DNA of 54,321 nucleotides, taken from assembly GCA_017543905.1 (NCBI GenBank), contig JAFYFC010000021.1, forward strand, positions 1 to 54,321, given 5' to 3'. This DNA is from Clostridia bacterium (lineage in GTDB: Bacteria > Bacillota > Clostridia > Christensenellales > Aristaeellaceae). Position 1 is the stretch's first letter. Each line of letters starts with the position of its first letter. A model generated the notes under the pieces. That model searched no databases, was not told where the DNA came from, and was given only the letters and a program-made list of their open reading frames with translations. Shown here piece by piece: positions 44,273-53,449 of this stretch. The position numbers were made by a program, and so were the translations under genes.

Positions 44273-45687
44273 AGCAGACGCGCTCCGGCATCCGCCTTAT
44301 ATCCCTGATACTTGCATTCGGCGTGCTGATAACCGCCGTCACATACGCGGGCAGCATATACGTGAGCGGACGCAAATGGCTTAACAACGAGCAGAACACG
44401 CGCATCAGCGCCGCGCGCAAAACCACGCTGCAGGGAACCATATACGACAGCGCGGGCACTGCGCTGGCGGAAAGCTATACCGCGGGCGAAAGGCATTATA
44501 TTTCGGACGACGCCGCGCGCCTCGCGCTCGCGCATACGATAGGCGACCAGTACGGTCAGAGCGCGGGCGGAGCGGAGAGCCGCTTCGCAACGACGCTGCT
44601 CGGCATGACGGATCTGACCCGCACGGAGCTTACCATTTCCGCGATAACGGGCTCTGATCCCGTGGGCTACGATATAGTGCTCACCGTAAACGCGGAGCTC
44701 TGCAAATACGCCGCGAGTCTGTTTCCGAAGGGAAAAACCGGCGCGCTCGTGCTCATCAACTACAAAACCGGCGCGATACTCGCCAAGGTCTCGCTGCCTG
44801 CGTTCGATCCGGCGAACATAGAGGCGAGCGTCGCGGATACCGCGTATTACGACAGGGTGCTTCAGTACCGTTACGCCCCGGGCTCGACTTTCAAGACCGT
44901 GACGCTGATTTCAGCGCTCCAAAACCTGCCCGGCGTAGAAAACGAGACGTTCGACTGCGAAGGAACGTGGCAGTTTGCGGACTATACGCTGAAATGCGCC
45001 GGCTCTCAAGCGCACGGCGAAATGAATCTGGTACGGGCGTTTGCCGAATCGTGCAACATAACCTTCGCGCGCCTCGCCTACAGGATGGGCGCGGAGAAGC
45101 TCAAGGCGACCGCGGAGAGCTTCGGCTTCAACCGTACTTTTTCCTTCGACGACGTGAGGCTGAATCCCTCGTATTGCTTAAACGGCGCTTCTACCGCGGG
45201 CGAGGTACTGCAGGCGGGCTTCGGTCAGGGCACCACGCAGGCGACGCCTCTGCACATGGCGATGATATCCGGCGCGATCGCGAACGGCGGCGAAATGATG
45301 GAGCCGAAGATAATACGCGAAATCAGAAGGCACCAGTCCGGGGCGATAAGCACGATGCAGAGCGAGGTCTTCCTGCGCGCGGCGGACGAAGACACCTGTC
45401 TCAAGGCCGCGAAATACATGTACGAGGCGGTCAGGAGCGGCACCGGCACCCGCGCTAAAATAAGCGGTTACACCGACGGCTACGTCTGCGGCAAGACGGG
45501 CTCGGCGGAATCCACAAACGACAAAAGCGCCGAAACAGACGCATGGTACACAGGCTTCATATACGGTGACGAAGCTCATCCCTACGCAATTGCGGTAGTG
45601 ATTGAAAAAGGCGGCTCGGGCGGCCAGACGGCGGCTCCGATCGCCGCGGCGGTAATGAAAAAAGCGATGGAACTCTCAGTTTATTGA
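44269..45687 (+). CDS. Class B penicillin-binding protein (transpeptidase)
   Basis: This 472-residue cell-wall transpeptidase has one N-terminal membrane helix (about 10-30). The catalytic triad motifs are intact: STFK (206-209), SCN (261-263) and KTG (409-411). It is short, lacking the long N-terminal dimerisation domain of PBP2 or FtsI, and resembles PbpA-type proteins of Actinobacteria. It partners the SEDS protein upstream. Start and stop both overlap or abut their neighbours. Confidence 0.95.
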   Translation: MKQTRSGIRLISLILAFGVLITAVTYAGSIYVSGRKWLNNEQNTRISAARKTTLQGTIYDSAGTALAESYTAGERHYISDDAARLALAHTIGDQYGQSAGGAESRFATTLLGMTDLTRTELTISAITGSDPVGYDIVLTVNAELCKYAASLFPKGKTGALVLINYKTGAILAKVSLPAFDPANIEASVADTAYYDRVLQYRYAPGSTFKTVTLISALQNLPGVENETFDCEGTWQFADYTLKCAGSQAHGEMNLVRAFAESCNITFARLAYRMGAEKLKATAESFGFNRTFSFDDVRLNPSYCLNGASTAGEVLQAGFGQGTTQATPLHMAMISGAIANGGEMMEPKIIREIRRHQSGAISTMQSEVFLRAADEDTCLKAAKYMYEAVRSGTGTRAKISGYTDGYVCGKTGSAESTNDKSAETDAWYTGFIYGDEAHPYAIAVVIEKGGSGGQTAAPIAAAVMKKAMELSVY

Positions 45688-45701
45688 CAAAGGAGAAGCA
45701 T

Positions 45702-46658
45702 ATGGACATCAAGGCGTTCGCGGATGGGGTCAGGGAAAACATTTCACGGGTCATAGTAGGAAAGGACAAAGAAATCAAGCTTTTGCTGACGTGCGTGCTG
45801 GCGGGCGGACACGTGCTCATGGAGGACGTTCCGGGCACGGGCAAAACGGTTATGGCGAAGTCGCTGGCGGCGTCTATCGACTGCACGTTTTCGCGCATAC
45901 AGTTTACGCCCGACCTTTTGCCGGGAGACGTGACGGGACTGAGCGTGTTCGATATGAAGCAGTCGGAGTTCGTGTTCAAGCCCGGCCCCGTGTTTACGAA
46001 CGTGCTGCTGGCGGACGAGATCAACCGCGCCACGCCGCGCACCCAGAGCGCGCTGCTCGAATGCATGGAGGAAAAGCAGGTGACCGTCGACGGCGTCACC
46101 CGCGCACTGCCGCGCCCGTTTCTGGTGATCGCCACGCAGAACCCCATCGAGACGCAGGGCACGTTCCCGCTGCCGGAGGCGCAGCTCGACCGTTTCCTTA
46201 TGAAGCTCGCGATAGGACGCCTGTCGCATACTGACGCGGTCAAGGTGCTCGAAAGGTTCCTGTCTAACAATCCGCTCGAGGAGCTCAAAAGCGTGTGCTC
46301 CGCGGAGGATATCGTGCAGGCGCGGCAGGCGTGCGAAGCGTGCGAGGTGTCCGAGCCGGTCATGAGCTATATCGCCTCGGTGTGCGAAAACACGCACGCG
46401 GCGGCAGACGTGGTGCTGGGTGTGAGCCCGCGCGGAATGCTGGCGCTGATGCGCGCCTGCCGCGCGCTCGCGCTGATCGAGGGCAGAAGCTTCGTAACGC
46501 CGGACGACGTAAAGGAGCTGGCGGTGCCGGTGCTCGCGCACAGACTCAGCATGCGCGGCATATACGGCCGCACGGACGCGTCGCGCAAGGCGGTGCGCGA
46601 GGCGCTCGAAAAGACCGAAGTGCCCACCGAGGAGATCAAAAAAGCGGAGAGCCTGTAA
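45702..46658 (+). CDS. MoxR-family AAA ATPase
   Basis: This 318-residue MoxR chaperone ATPase has Walker A VPGTGKT (43-49), Walker B LLADEINRA and the sensor region ATQNPIETQGTFPLPEAQLDRF, a MoxR hallmark. ATG at 45702 is preceded by AAGGAG; an upstream TTG overlaps the PBP stop. Members act with DUF58 proteins in maturing or inserting partner proteins. The next gene encodes the DUF58 protein, sharing one base of stop and start. Confidence 0.96.
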   Translation: MDIKAFADGVRENISRVIVGKDKEIKLLLTCVLAGGHVLMEDVPGTGKTVMAKSLAASIDCTFSRIQFTPDLLPGDVTGLSVFDMKQSEFVFKPGPVFTNVLLADEINRATPRTQSALLECMEEKQVTVDGVTRALPRPFLVIATQNPIETQGTFPLPEAQLDRFLMKLAIGRLSHTDAVKVLERFLSNNPLEELKSVCSAEDIVQARQACEACEVSEPVMSYIASVCENTHAAADVVLGVSPRGMLALMRACRALALIEGRSFVTPDDVKELAVPVLAHRLSMRGIYGRTDASRKAVREALEKTEVPTEEIKKAESL

Positions 46659-47755
46659 TGAATACGCTATGGCTTCTGATAGTGACGTTCGCCTTCGCGC
46701 TGGGGCAGGCGCTGCTGTTTCGCGCCTTCGACCTCAAGCATCTGAAATACGAACGCCGCTTTTCACAGAAAACCGCATACGAAGGGCAGAATATCGAGCT
46801 GCTTGAGCTTATCGAGAACAAAAAGGTGCTGCCGGTGCCGTGGCTGAGAGCCGAAAGCCGCATACCGCGCGAGATTTCGTTCGATAAGGAAAAGCTGGAT
46901 TCGACGCATCTGGTGAGCGGCGGGATGTACCACAAGAGCCTGTTTTTTATCGCGCCGATGAGCGCGGTCAGGCGTCATCACGCGATCACCCTCAAAAAGC
47001 GCGGTCTGTATTCGGCAGGCAGCGTGGCGCTCAGCGCGGGAGATTTGTTTTCCATGGCGCGCAGCGAGCGGCAGCTCGATCTGGACTGCGGCATCACGGT
47101 GTACCCCGCGCTGCTCAGCGACGACGAGCTGCCCGACCCTGCCAACCGCTGGATAGGCGAGGCGAGCGTGAAGCGTTGGATCATGCCGGACCCCTTCCTC
47201 GTAAACGGCATACGCGCCTACGCCGAGGGCGATTCGCTCAAGGACATACACTGGAAGGCGAGCGCGCGCACGGGCGAGCTGAGCGTGAAGGTGCGCGACT
47301 ATACCGCCGATCCGAAGGCGCTCGTGGTGCTCAACGTACAGACGAGCGAGCTGCAGTGGGCGGACGTCGCGCCGGACGAGGCGGAAACGATAGAGTACGG
47401 CATACGCGTCGCCGCTACTATGTGCGTAAGGGCGATCAGGTACGGCCTGAGCGCGGGCTTTGCGTCCAACGCGTGCTTCGAAAACACCAAAGGCAGAGGA
47501 AAAGGCATCTACATACCGCCTTCCTTCGAGGGAGCGCAGTCGGAGAAGATACTTGACGCGATGGCGAAGATGATACTGCACAGAGAGGTCAATTTCCACA
47601 CGTTCCTGGGCGACCTCGCGGACGTGACCGGAGAGGATATACTTATAATAAGCTGTTACAAAGACGGTGAGACCGCGGAGGCGATCGACAGGCTGCGCAG
47701 CCAGGGCAACAGCGTCGCGGTTCTGCAGCTCGAAAGGAGGCGGATGCGCGCGTGA
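46658..47755 (+). CDS. DUF58 domain protein
   Basis: This 365-residue partner of MoxR ATPases has an N-terminal hydrophobic segment (about 3-22) and a beta-rich middle. The DUF58 core contains the hallmark IHWKASARTGELSVK near residue 205, followed by a von Willebrand-like region with VVLNVQTSE. The start is the ATG at 46658 whose A is the last base of the MoxR stop codon; the open frame before it is a shadow of the MoxR gene. Its exact role in the cell envelope is unknown. Confidence 0.94.
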   Translation: MNTLWLLIVTFAFALGQALLFRAFDLKHLKYERRFSQKTAYEGQNIELLELIENKKVLPVPWLRAESRIPREISFDKEKLDSTHLVSGGMYHKSLFFIAPMSAVRRHHAITLKKRGLYSAGSVALSAGDLFSMARSERQLDLDCGITVYPALLSDDELPDPANRWIGEASVKRWIMPDPFLVNGIRAYAEGDSLKDIHWKASARTGELSVKVRDYTADPKALVVLNVQTSELQWADVAPDEAETIEYGIRVAATMCVRAIRYGLSAGFASNACFENTKGRGKGIYIPPSFEGAQSEKILDAMAKMILHREVNFHTFLGDLADVTGEDILIISCYKDGETAEAIDRLRSQGNSVAVLQLERRRMRA

Positions 47756-49125
47756 GACGGCTGATATTCAGACTTGAACGCGGGGCCATGTTCGCGCTGG
47801 CGTTTATGCCGCTGTGCGCCGTGGGCACGCGCATGCTGACGAACGCGGAGTTTTTCGGCTGCGTGTGGTTTTCCGCGCAGACGCTGCTTATCGCGCTTAT
47901 AAGCCTGCTGCCGCTGTATGTGGGCAGCTATCTTGAAACCGAGCAGATAGTGCTCGAGGGAGGCGCGAACAGAGGAAACGATCCGAATCCCGACCGTGAA
48001 TCCCGCCACGAAACCGTGAGGACGGGCCGAAGGTTTGCGCTGAGGGTGCCCGTATACGTGCTGTTTGCGCTTGCGCACATCGCGCTGCTCACGTTTGCGC
48101 CGGACAGCATATTCGTAAACGAACGTTTCCTGTTCCGCTTCGTATTCATAGTCGTCCTGCTTATACCGCAGATAATCATCATGGCTACGGTACCCAGCGA
48201 CGACTGCGTGTGGACGAGCATACCCGGCATAGCGCTGGGCTTTGCCGTGTATCTCGGCTCCGCTATATACGTGCAGGCGTCAAAGGCCGACAACGCGCGC
48301 CTTGGCACGCTGCTTGGCATCTGCGCGATAGCGTTTCTGTTTATAAGCGGCATCTGCTTAAACAGGCAGTCCATACGCTTCGCGAGGGACGATTTCGATC
48401 ACCGCCCGCCGCGCGCGGTAACGCGCCGCAGCAGGAACATCGTGCTTATATTCATGACGGCCATAACGCTCATATCGTTCATCGGCCCGATACGCGAGGG
48501 CGTGTATTATATCGTAAAACAGCTGCTTGCGTTTCTTAAGTCGCTTTCAGGCAAGCGCAGCGAGCCGGAAACATATGGCGGGGGCCTGATGCAGATGCTG
48601 GAATATGCGACGAACGGCGAAGCGCCCGTTCAGGTGACGCCCGAGACGCCCTCGAACGACACTGCTGAAAAGGTGCTCGTGTACGTGTTTTTCGGCATGC
48701 TCGCTTTAATGTTTATATGGACGATAATCTCGCTCGAAAAGCGCCTGAACGAATTCATATCCCGCGAAAGGACGGACAGCGACGGCTATTACGACGAGAA
48801 GGAGGACCTGAAAAAGAAAGGCGAATCCCGCGTCAGCCGCAAGGACCTCGCGCAGCGCCTTAAGCAGCTTCTGTCCCGCGAAACTCCGTGGGAGAAGCTG
48901 AGCGGCCGCGAAAAGGCACGCCGCCTCGTGCGCGATATTTATAAAAAACAGTACCGGCGGGTCAGGAACGTGCGCTCCCGCACGGTAAACGAGGCGCTGC
49001 CGCAGATGGGCGTATCGAACGAGCAGGCGAAGCAGACAGGCGAAGCGTACGACGCCGCGAGATATTCTTCGCAGGAGGTAGATACCGACAAGATGGACGA
49101 GCTCAGGAAGGGAATAAAGCCTTGA
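47752..49125 (+). CDS. Hypothetical multi-pass membrane protein (DUF4129-like C-terminus)
   Basis: This 457-residue protein has about seven membrane segments (five in the first 210 residues, then near 230 and 310). The outer loop near 260-300 is followed by a last helix and a basic cytoplasmic tail of about 130 residues. The tail (LSGREKARRLVRDIYKKQYRRVRNVRSRTVNEAL) looks like a degenerate DUF4129 region. Transglutaminase-DUF4129 proteins normally follow MoxR-DUF58; here the transglutaminase domain is missing. GTG start overlaps the DUF58 stop (GTGA). Confidence 0.75.
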   Translation: MRRLIFRLERGAMFALAFMPLCAVGTRMLTNAEFFGCVWFSAQTLLIALISLLPLYVGSYLETEQIVLEGGANRGNDPNPDRESRHETVRTGRRFALRVPVYVLFALAHIALLTFAPDSIFVNERFLFRFVFIVVLLIPQIIIMATVPSDDCVWTSIPGIALGFAVYLGSAIYVQASKADNARLGTLLGICAIAFLFISGICLNRQSIRFARDDFDHRPPRAVTRRSRNIVLIFMTAITLISFIGPIREGVYYIVKQLLAFLKSLSGKRSEPETYGGGLMQMLEYATNGEAPVQVTPETPSNDTAEKVLVYVFFGMLALMFIWTIISLEKRLNEFISRERTDSDGYYDEKEDLKKKGESRVSRKDLAQRLKQLLSRETPWEKLSGREKARRLVRDIYKKQYRRVRNVRSRTVNEALPQMGVSNEQAKQTGEAYDAARYSSQEVDTDKMDELRKGIKP

Positions 49126-50993
49126 ACGCAGAGCTTGAATGGAAGATAAAAAACCTGCCGGATTCCCCGGGCTGCTACCTTATGAAAAGCGCGGGCGAGA
49201 TAATCTACGTCGGCAAGGCGAAAAACCTTAAAAACCGGGTACGTCAGTATTTTCACGCGTCGAGCGCGCATACTCCCAAGGTGCGCGCGATGGTCGAGAG
49301 AGTAGACGATTTCGACATAGTGCTGGTGGACGGCGAGCTCGAGGCGTTGATGCTGGAATGCAACCTGATCAAAAAGCATCATCCGCATTACAACATACTG
49401 CTCAAGGACGACAAGCATTATCCTTACATCAGAATCGACCTAAGCGTGCCGTTTCCGGCGATAGAAATAAAACGCGAGCAGCTCAAGGACGGCGCGCGCT
49501 GGTTCGGCCCCTATATAGGCGCGGCGGCGGTGCGCGAGGTGCTGGATACCGTGCGCGCGGTTTTTCCGGTGCGCCACTGTACGCGTCCGCTTCGTGAGGA
49601 CGTGCGCGAGCGTCCGTGTCTGCATTATCAGACGGGCGAATGCCGCGCGCCCTGCGCGCAGCTTATAGACAGGGAAGAATACGCCGCTTACATACAGGCG
49701 GTCATACGCTTTCTGAGCGGCCAGACCGACGAGGTAATAGCGGAGCTCGACAGACGCATGCGGGACGCGAGCGCGAAAATGAACTTTGAGCGCGCGGCGG
49801 TGTTCCGCGACCGCATAAACGCCGTGAACGACATAATGCAGCACCAGAAAACGCTCTCCGTGCGCGGCGACGACAGGGACGTGATCGCGTTCATGCCGAG
49901 CATGGGCGACATGCTCGTGCAGGTGATGGTATCGCGTGAGGGCAAGCTGATCTCCTCGGAGCTGCATACGCTCGAGGGCGCGGCGGAGGAGAGCGGCTCC
50001 GAGGTGCTCATACGCTTCATGACCCAGTACTATTCCATCGCCAATCCTCCCGCGCGCGAGGTCGCGGTGAGCTGCGAGATCGAGGACGCCGACGTATTGG
50101 AGGAGCTGCTCAGCGAGACCGCAGGCAGGCGCGTACACGTGCTGGTGCCGCAGAGGGGGGACAAAGCCGCGCTGGTGCGCATGGCTGAAAAGAACCTCGA
50201 GGACGAAAGGCTCAAGCTTGAAACCAGACGCGAAAAGCAGCTCGAGCGCACGCTGGGGGCGCTTAACGAGCTGGCGTGGGAATTGGGGCTCGAAAAGGCG
50301 CCGCGCAGGATCGAGGGCTACGATATATCCAATACGCAGGGCGCTCAGTCCGTAGCGAGCGAGGTCGTTATGATAAACGGCGAATGCGCGCATAAGCAGT
50401 ACAGGCATTACCGTATAAAAACCGTGCAGGGCGCGAACGATTTCGCCTCCATGCACGAGGTCATAACGCGCCGCTTTACACACGGGCTTAAGGAGCTTGA
50501 GGAATGCCGGGCAAGCGGCAAAAATCCGCTGGAGGGCAGCTTTTCGGACCTGCCGGATCTGCTGCTTATCGACGGCGGACGCGTGCAGCTGAACATGGCG
50601 TTAAAGGCGATGAGCGAGGTCGGCGTGAGCATACCCGCCTTCGGGCTCGCGGAGCGCGTGGACGAGATCGTGCTGCCGAATGAGGAGGACAGCATATTCC
50701 TCGACAGGCATTCGCCCGCGCTGCATCTGATAGAGAGGCTCAGAGACGAGGCGCACCGCTTCGCGATAACCAACCACAGAAAGCTCAGGCACAAGCATTC
50801 CATAGCGTCGCGGCTCGAGGAGATTCCGGGCATAGGCCCGGCGCGGCGCAAAGCGGTTTTGACGCATTTCAGAACGTTCGAGGAGCTTGACCGCGCGAGC
50901 CTTATCGAGATCGCCCGCTGCGACGGGATAGGGGAAAAATACGCAAGCCGTATATATTCTTTTCTGCATCCGCAGGAACGCATGGATCAATAA
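49122..50993 (+). CDS. uvrC: Excinuclease ABC subunit C
   Basis: This 623-residue nuclease makes both incisions in UvrABC repair. The N-terminal GIY-YIG domain shows DSPGCYLM and IIYVGKAKNLKNRV. A UVR motif near 205-240 (KMNFERAAVFRDRINAV) contacts UvrB. The endonuclease V-like C-terminal half has GYDISNTQG and VNGANDFASMHEV-type sequence, ending in two helix-hairpin-helix units (EEIPGIGPARRKAVL). The TTG start at 49122 overlaps the previous stop (TTGA), with GGAAGGGA upstream. It closes the long operon and is followed by a terminator. Confidence 0.98.
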   Translation: MNAELEWKIKNLPDSPGCYLMKSAGEIIYVGKAKNLKNRVRQYFHASSAHTPKVRAMVERVDDFDIVLVDGELEALMLECNLIKKHHPHYNILLKDDKHYPYIRIDLSVPFPAIEIKREQLKDGARWFGPYIGAAAVREVLDTVRAVFPVRHCTRPLREDVRERPCLHYQTGECRAPCAQLIDREEYAAYIQAVIRFLSGQTDEVIAELDRRMRDASAKMNFERAAVFRDRINAVNDIMQHQKTLSVRGDDRDVIAFMPSMGDMLVQVMVSREGKLISSELHTLEGAAEESGSEVLIRFMTQYYSIANPPAREVAVSCEIEDADVLEELLSETAGRRVHVLVPQRGDKAALVRMAEKNLEDERLKLETRREKQLERTLGALNELAWELGLEKAPRRIEGYDISNTQGAQSVASEVVMINGECAHKQYRHYRIKTVQGANDFASMHEVITRRFTHGLKELEECRASGKNPLEGSFSDLPDLLLIDGGRVQLNMALKAMSEVGVSIPAFGLAERVDEIVLPNEEDSIFLDRHSPALHLIERLRDEAHRFAITNHRKLRHKHSIASRLEEIPGIGPARRKAVLTHFRTFEELDRASLIEIARCDGIGEKYASRIYSFLHPQERMDQ

Positions 50994-51003
50994 TCATAAG
51001 AAA

Positions 51004-51053
51004 GCCGCGCGCTTCCCGGCTGATTCTGCAAGGGAAGCGCGCGGCGCGTTTTT
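51004..51053 (+). terminator. Intrinsic terminator after uvrC
   Basis: Perfect 14-bp stem GCCGCGCGCTTCCC with its complement (51004-51017 and 51032-51045), then GCG and TTTTT, 10 bases after the stop. Confidence 0.92.
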
Positions 51054-51073
51054 ACTTGATACGGCTCTGCAAA

Positions 51074-51382
51074 TCAGGCCGCTCCGCCGGTGCTTATCTC
51101 CTGCTCGGCCTTTTCGAGTATTCCGTTCAGCCAGTTTATAGTGGCGTCTGAATAGAACCACAGCATTATCGCAAGACCTGCGAGCAGTATGAGCGTAAGT
51201 ACGAGCGCGGCGGTCGCGTACCTGCGCTTCGAAGACGTACGCGCGCATGTAAGCGTTATTATGAAGAAAACTATGTTTGCGCCCGGGATTATCGAAAGCA
51301 GGAGCGTGAGAAACCAGTTAAGAAACGAGATCGGCTTCTCTCCATCGTACTCGGGATTATATTTCTTTTTCTTTTTGCTCAT
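51074..51382 (-). CDS. Small hypothetical two-pass membrane protein
   Basis: This 102-residue protein has a lysine-rich N-terminus (MSKKKKKYNPEYDGEKPISF), two membrane helices (about 20-43 and 55-78) and a short outer tail. It resembles DUF4190-type small membrane proteins only in layout. Monocistronic, with a consensus-like promoter and convergent with uvrC. Function unknown. Confidence 0.75.
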   Translation of the reverse strand: MSKKKKKYNPEYDGEKPISFLNWFLTLLLSIIPGANIVFFIITLTCARTSSKRRYATAALVLTLILLAGLAIMLWFYSDATINWLNGILEKAEQEISTGGAA

Positions 51383-51421
51383 TTTACACCTCTTAAGCCG
51401 CGTATGCGCGCGATTTGCTTA

Positions 51422-51450
51422 AGTATACACTAATTGTTGCAGAATGTCAA
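51422..51450 (-). promoter_or_regulatory. Sigma-A promoter of the small membrane protein gene
   Basis: Minus strand: TTGACA (51450-51445), a 17-bp spacer, and TATACT (51427-51422), about 40 bases before the ATG. Confidence 0.88.
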
Positions 51451-51477
51451 ATATTTTCGTAACAATTGTGAAATAAT

Positions 51478-52314
51478 TTACCTTGCGTCCGCGCCGTTCA
51501 GACCTTTACGGACGAGGCTTATGCTGCGGTTAAGTTTATTTATATCCACGAAGCCGTCCGTGCGCACGCTCGTGCTCTCTACCGTGGCGCTGCCCGAATA
51601 TCCGCAATCGTGCGTCAGGCGGAAAAACGAGTCAAAATCCACTTTTCCGTCGCCTATGTGCATTATGGGCAGGCGGTCGGCGGCGGGATCGGGCAGGGTA
51701 TCGTTTACGTGCAGGTGCGTTATCCAGCCCTCCGAGAGCAGATGCCGCCAGTTCTCCTCGGCGAGCAGCTCGTTTTCGTGATGCAGGTACGCCATTTTGG
51801 TGTCGTACGTGAAGCGCGCGAACGGATACGCGTTTTTAAGCGCCTCGAGGTGCTCAAGACACACGTTGCGCACGCAGGTGACGTTTTCAACAGTGAGCAG
51901 CAGACCGCGCTTGTCTGCGCGTTCGTACATGTCCCCGTACAGCCTGAGCGCTTCGTCAAAGCGCGTATCGGAATACTTGCCGTTCCAGAGATGCATCACG
52001 AGCTTCTGCGCTCCGATCTCGCAGGCCGTGCCGATGTCGCGTTCGAGCAGCGCAAGCGCTTCATCGCGGCCCTCAAGCCCGCGCGCTGCCAGCGTTTCGC
52101 CTATCTCCTTGTCGATATGCATTACCGGGAACGTCAGACGGGTCGACAGCAGAAAGCGGCGCAGCTCAGGGATTTCGTCCTTCCATACGCAGTACATCAG
52201 AAACTCGACGCCGTCAGCTTCGATCTCGGGAGCGTAGCGCGCTATGTGGCGATAATCACGGCCGTTATAGCGGGTGACGAAGGTGCCGTTTGACACATAT
52301 ACGGGTATCATCAC
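51478..52314 (-). CDS. Sugar phosphate isomerase/epimerase-like TIM-barrel protein
   Basis: This 278-residue protein has the xylose-isomerase-like (AP endonuclease 2) TIM barrel. Likely metal ligands are the glutamate in TVENVT, the histidine in THLHVND, and HIGDGKVDF and VEST toward the end. GTG at 52314 overlaps the ruvA stop; the next codon, ATG 52311, is equally possible. It is the last gene of the NUDIX-ruvC-ruvA run. The substrate is unknown; members range from sugar isomerases to endonuclease IV relatives, so a repair role is not excluded given its neighbours. Confidence 0.85.
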   Translation of the reverse strand: MMIPVYVSNGTFVTRYNGRDYRHIARYAPEIEADGVEFLMYCVWKDEIPELRRFLLSTRLTFPVMHIDKEIGETLAARGLEGRDEALALLERDIGTACEIGAQKLVMHLWNGKYSDTRFDEALRLYGDMYERADKRGLLLTVENVTCVRNVCLEHLEALKNAYPFARFTYDTKMAYLHHENELLAEENWRHLLSEGWITHLHVNDTLPDPAADRLPIMHIGDGKVDFDSFFRLTHDCGYSGSATVESTSVRTDGFVDINKLNRSISLVRKGLNGADAR

Positions 52315-52910
52315 ATGCCCCCGCCCAGCTTCCTCAGCGCGAGGAACACTATATCGTTCGTTTTGTCAGACTGTCCGGCGACCGAGGAAACGGCCTTTGC
52401 GGCGTCCGAGGAATTGTAGCCCAGCGCCATCAGCGCCTGGATCGCCTCGGCCTCCGCGCTTTGAGCGGAGGGCACGAACGGCGCGCCGGTCACGCCTGTA
52501 AGCTCCTGCGTTTCGACCTTGTCCTTAAGCTCCAGCACGAGCCTTTGAGCGGTTTTTTTGCCTATGCCGGGCGCGCGCGCCAGCGCGTTTGCGTCTCCCG
52601 CGACCAGCGCGACCGACAGATTGTGTACGCTTAACGCGCCCAGCACGCCCAGCGCCGTGCGCGGGCCGATCCCGCTTACCCCGATAAGGCGCAGGAACAT
52701 TTTCTTTTCTTCTTTTGATATAAAGCCGAACAGCTCCATCGCGTCCTCGCGCACCGCGAGGTAGGAATACAGCTTTACGCTTTTGCCCTGCGCGGGACAC
52801 GCGGAGAGCGTTTGCGCGCTGACGTTAAGCTCGTACCCTACGCCCGCGCAGTCCACTACTACGCTGTCCGCGTTTTTTTCGCTTATAATGCCTTCGATAT
52901 GTGCTATCAT
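52311..52910 (-). CDS. ruvA: Holliday junction helicase subunit RuvA
   Basis: This 199-residue junction-binding protein starts MIAHIEGIISEKNADSVVVDCAGVGYEL, the OB-fold domain. Two helix-hairpin-helix units follow (LIGVSGIGPRTALGVLGAL and LARAPGIGKKTAQRLVLEL), and then the C-terminal domain III (AEAIQALMALGYNSSDAAKAV), which contacts RuvB. It lies 44 bases after ruvC. ruvB, normally next in Bacillota, is not here. Confidence 0.98.
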   Translation of the reverse strand: MIAHIEGIISEKNADSVVVDCAGVGYELNVSAQTLSACPAQGKSVKLYSYLAVREDAMELFGFISKEEKKMFLRLIGVSGIGPRTALGVLGALSVHNLSVALVAGDANALARAPGIGKKTAQRLVLELKDKVETQELTGVTGAPFVPSAQSAEAEAIQALMALGYNSSDAAKAVSSVAGQSDKTNDIVFLALRKLGGGM

Positions 52911-52954
52911 ATTATTCCGCCTGTTCGTTAAGCCTGCCCGCGTATGCGTGCGTA

Positions 52955-53449
52955 TTATTTGATCCGGTACAGCTCCTTCGCGTGCAGACAGTTCGCGTGC
53001 GTTATCGCGACCGCCAGCGCGTCCGCGGCGTCGTCGGGCTTTGCGGGCGCGTCCATGTTTAGCAGCAGCTTTACCATATTCTGCATCTGCTGCTTTTCGG
53101 CGCGGCCGTAACCGGTTATGGCCTGCTTGATCTGCAGCGGCGTGTATTCGTACAGGTTTTCGGTGTGCTGCGCCGCTGCGACGAGCGCCGCTCCGCGCGC
53201 CTGCGCGACCGCGATGCCCGTAGTTACATTCTGTGCGAAAAACAGCTCTTCGAATGCTATGTCGTCAGGCATGTACATTCCGATAAGCTGTGACAGACCG
53301 GTATAAATGCTTCTGAGCCGCGCCGGCATGGGGGAACGCGCTGCGGTGGATATGCAGCCGTACGTGACCAGCTGCTGACGGCCTCCCGCGCTGTCTATTA
53401 TCCCGTAGCCCAACAGCGCGAGCCCCGGGTCTATGCCGAGTATCCTCAT
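52955..53449 (-). CDS. ruvC: Crossover junction endodeoxyribonuclease RuvC
   Basis: This 164-residue RNase H-fold resolvase cuts Holliday junctions in symmetric pairs. Catalytic acids are D7 in GIDPG, E67 in FEELFF, and D140 and D143 in KPDDAADALA. ATG at 53449 overlaps the NUDIX stop; the longer open frame before it is a shadow. Length is normal for the family. It acts with RuvA, encoded 44 bases downstream. Confidence 0.98.
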   Translation of the reverse strand: MRILGIDPGLALLGYGIIDSAGGRQQLVTYGCISTAARSPMPARLRSIYTGLSQLIGMYMPDDIAFEELFFAQNVTTGIAVAQARGAALVAAAQHTENLYEYTPLQIKQAITGYGRAEKQQMQNMVKLLLNMDAPAKPDDAADALAVAITHANCLHAKELYRIK

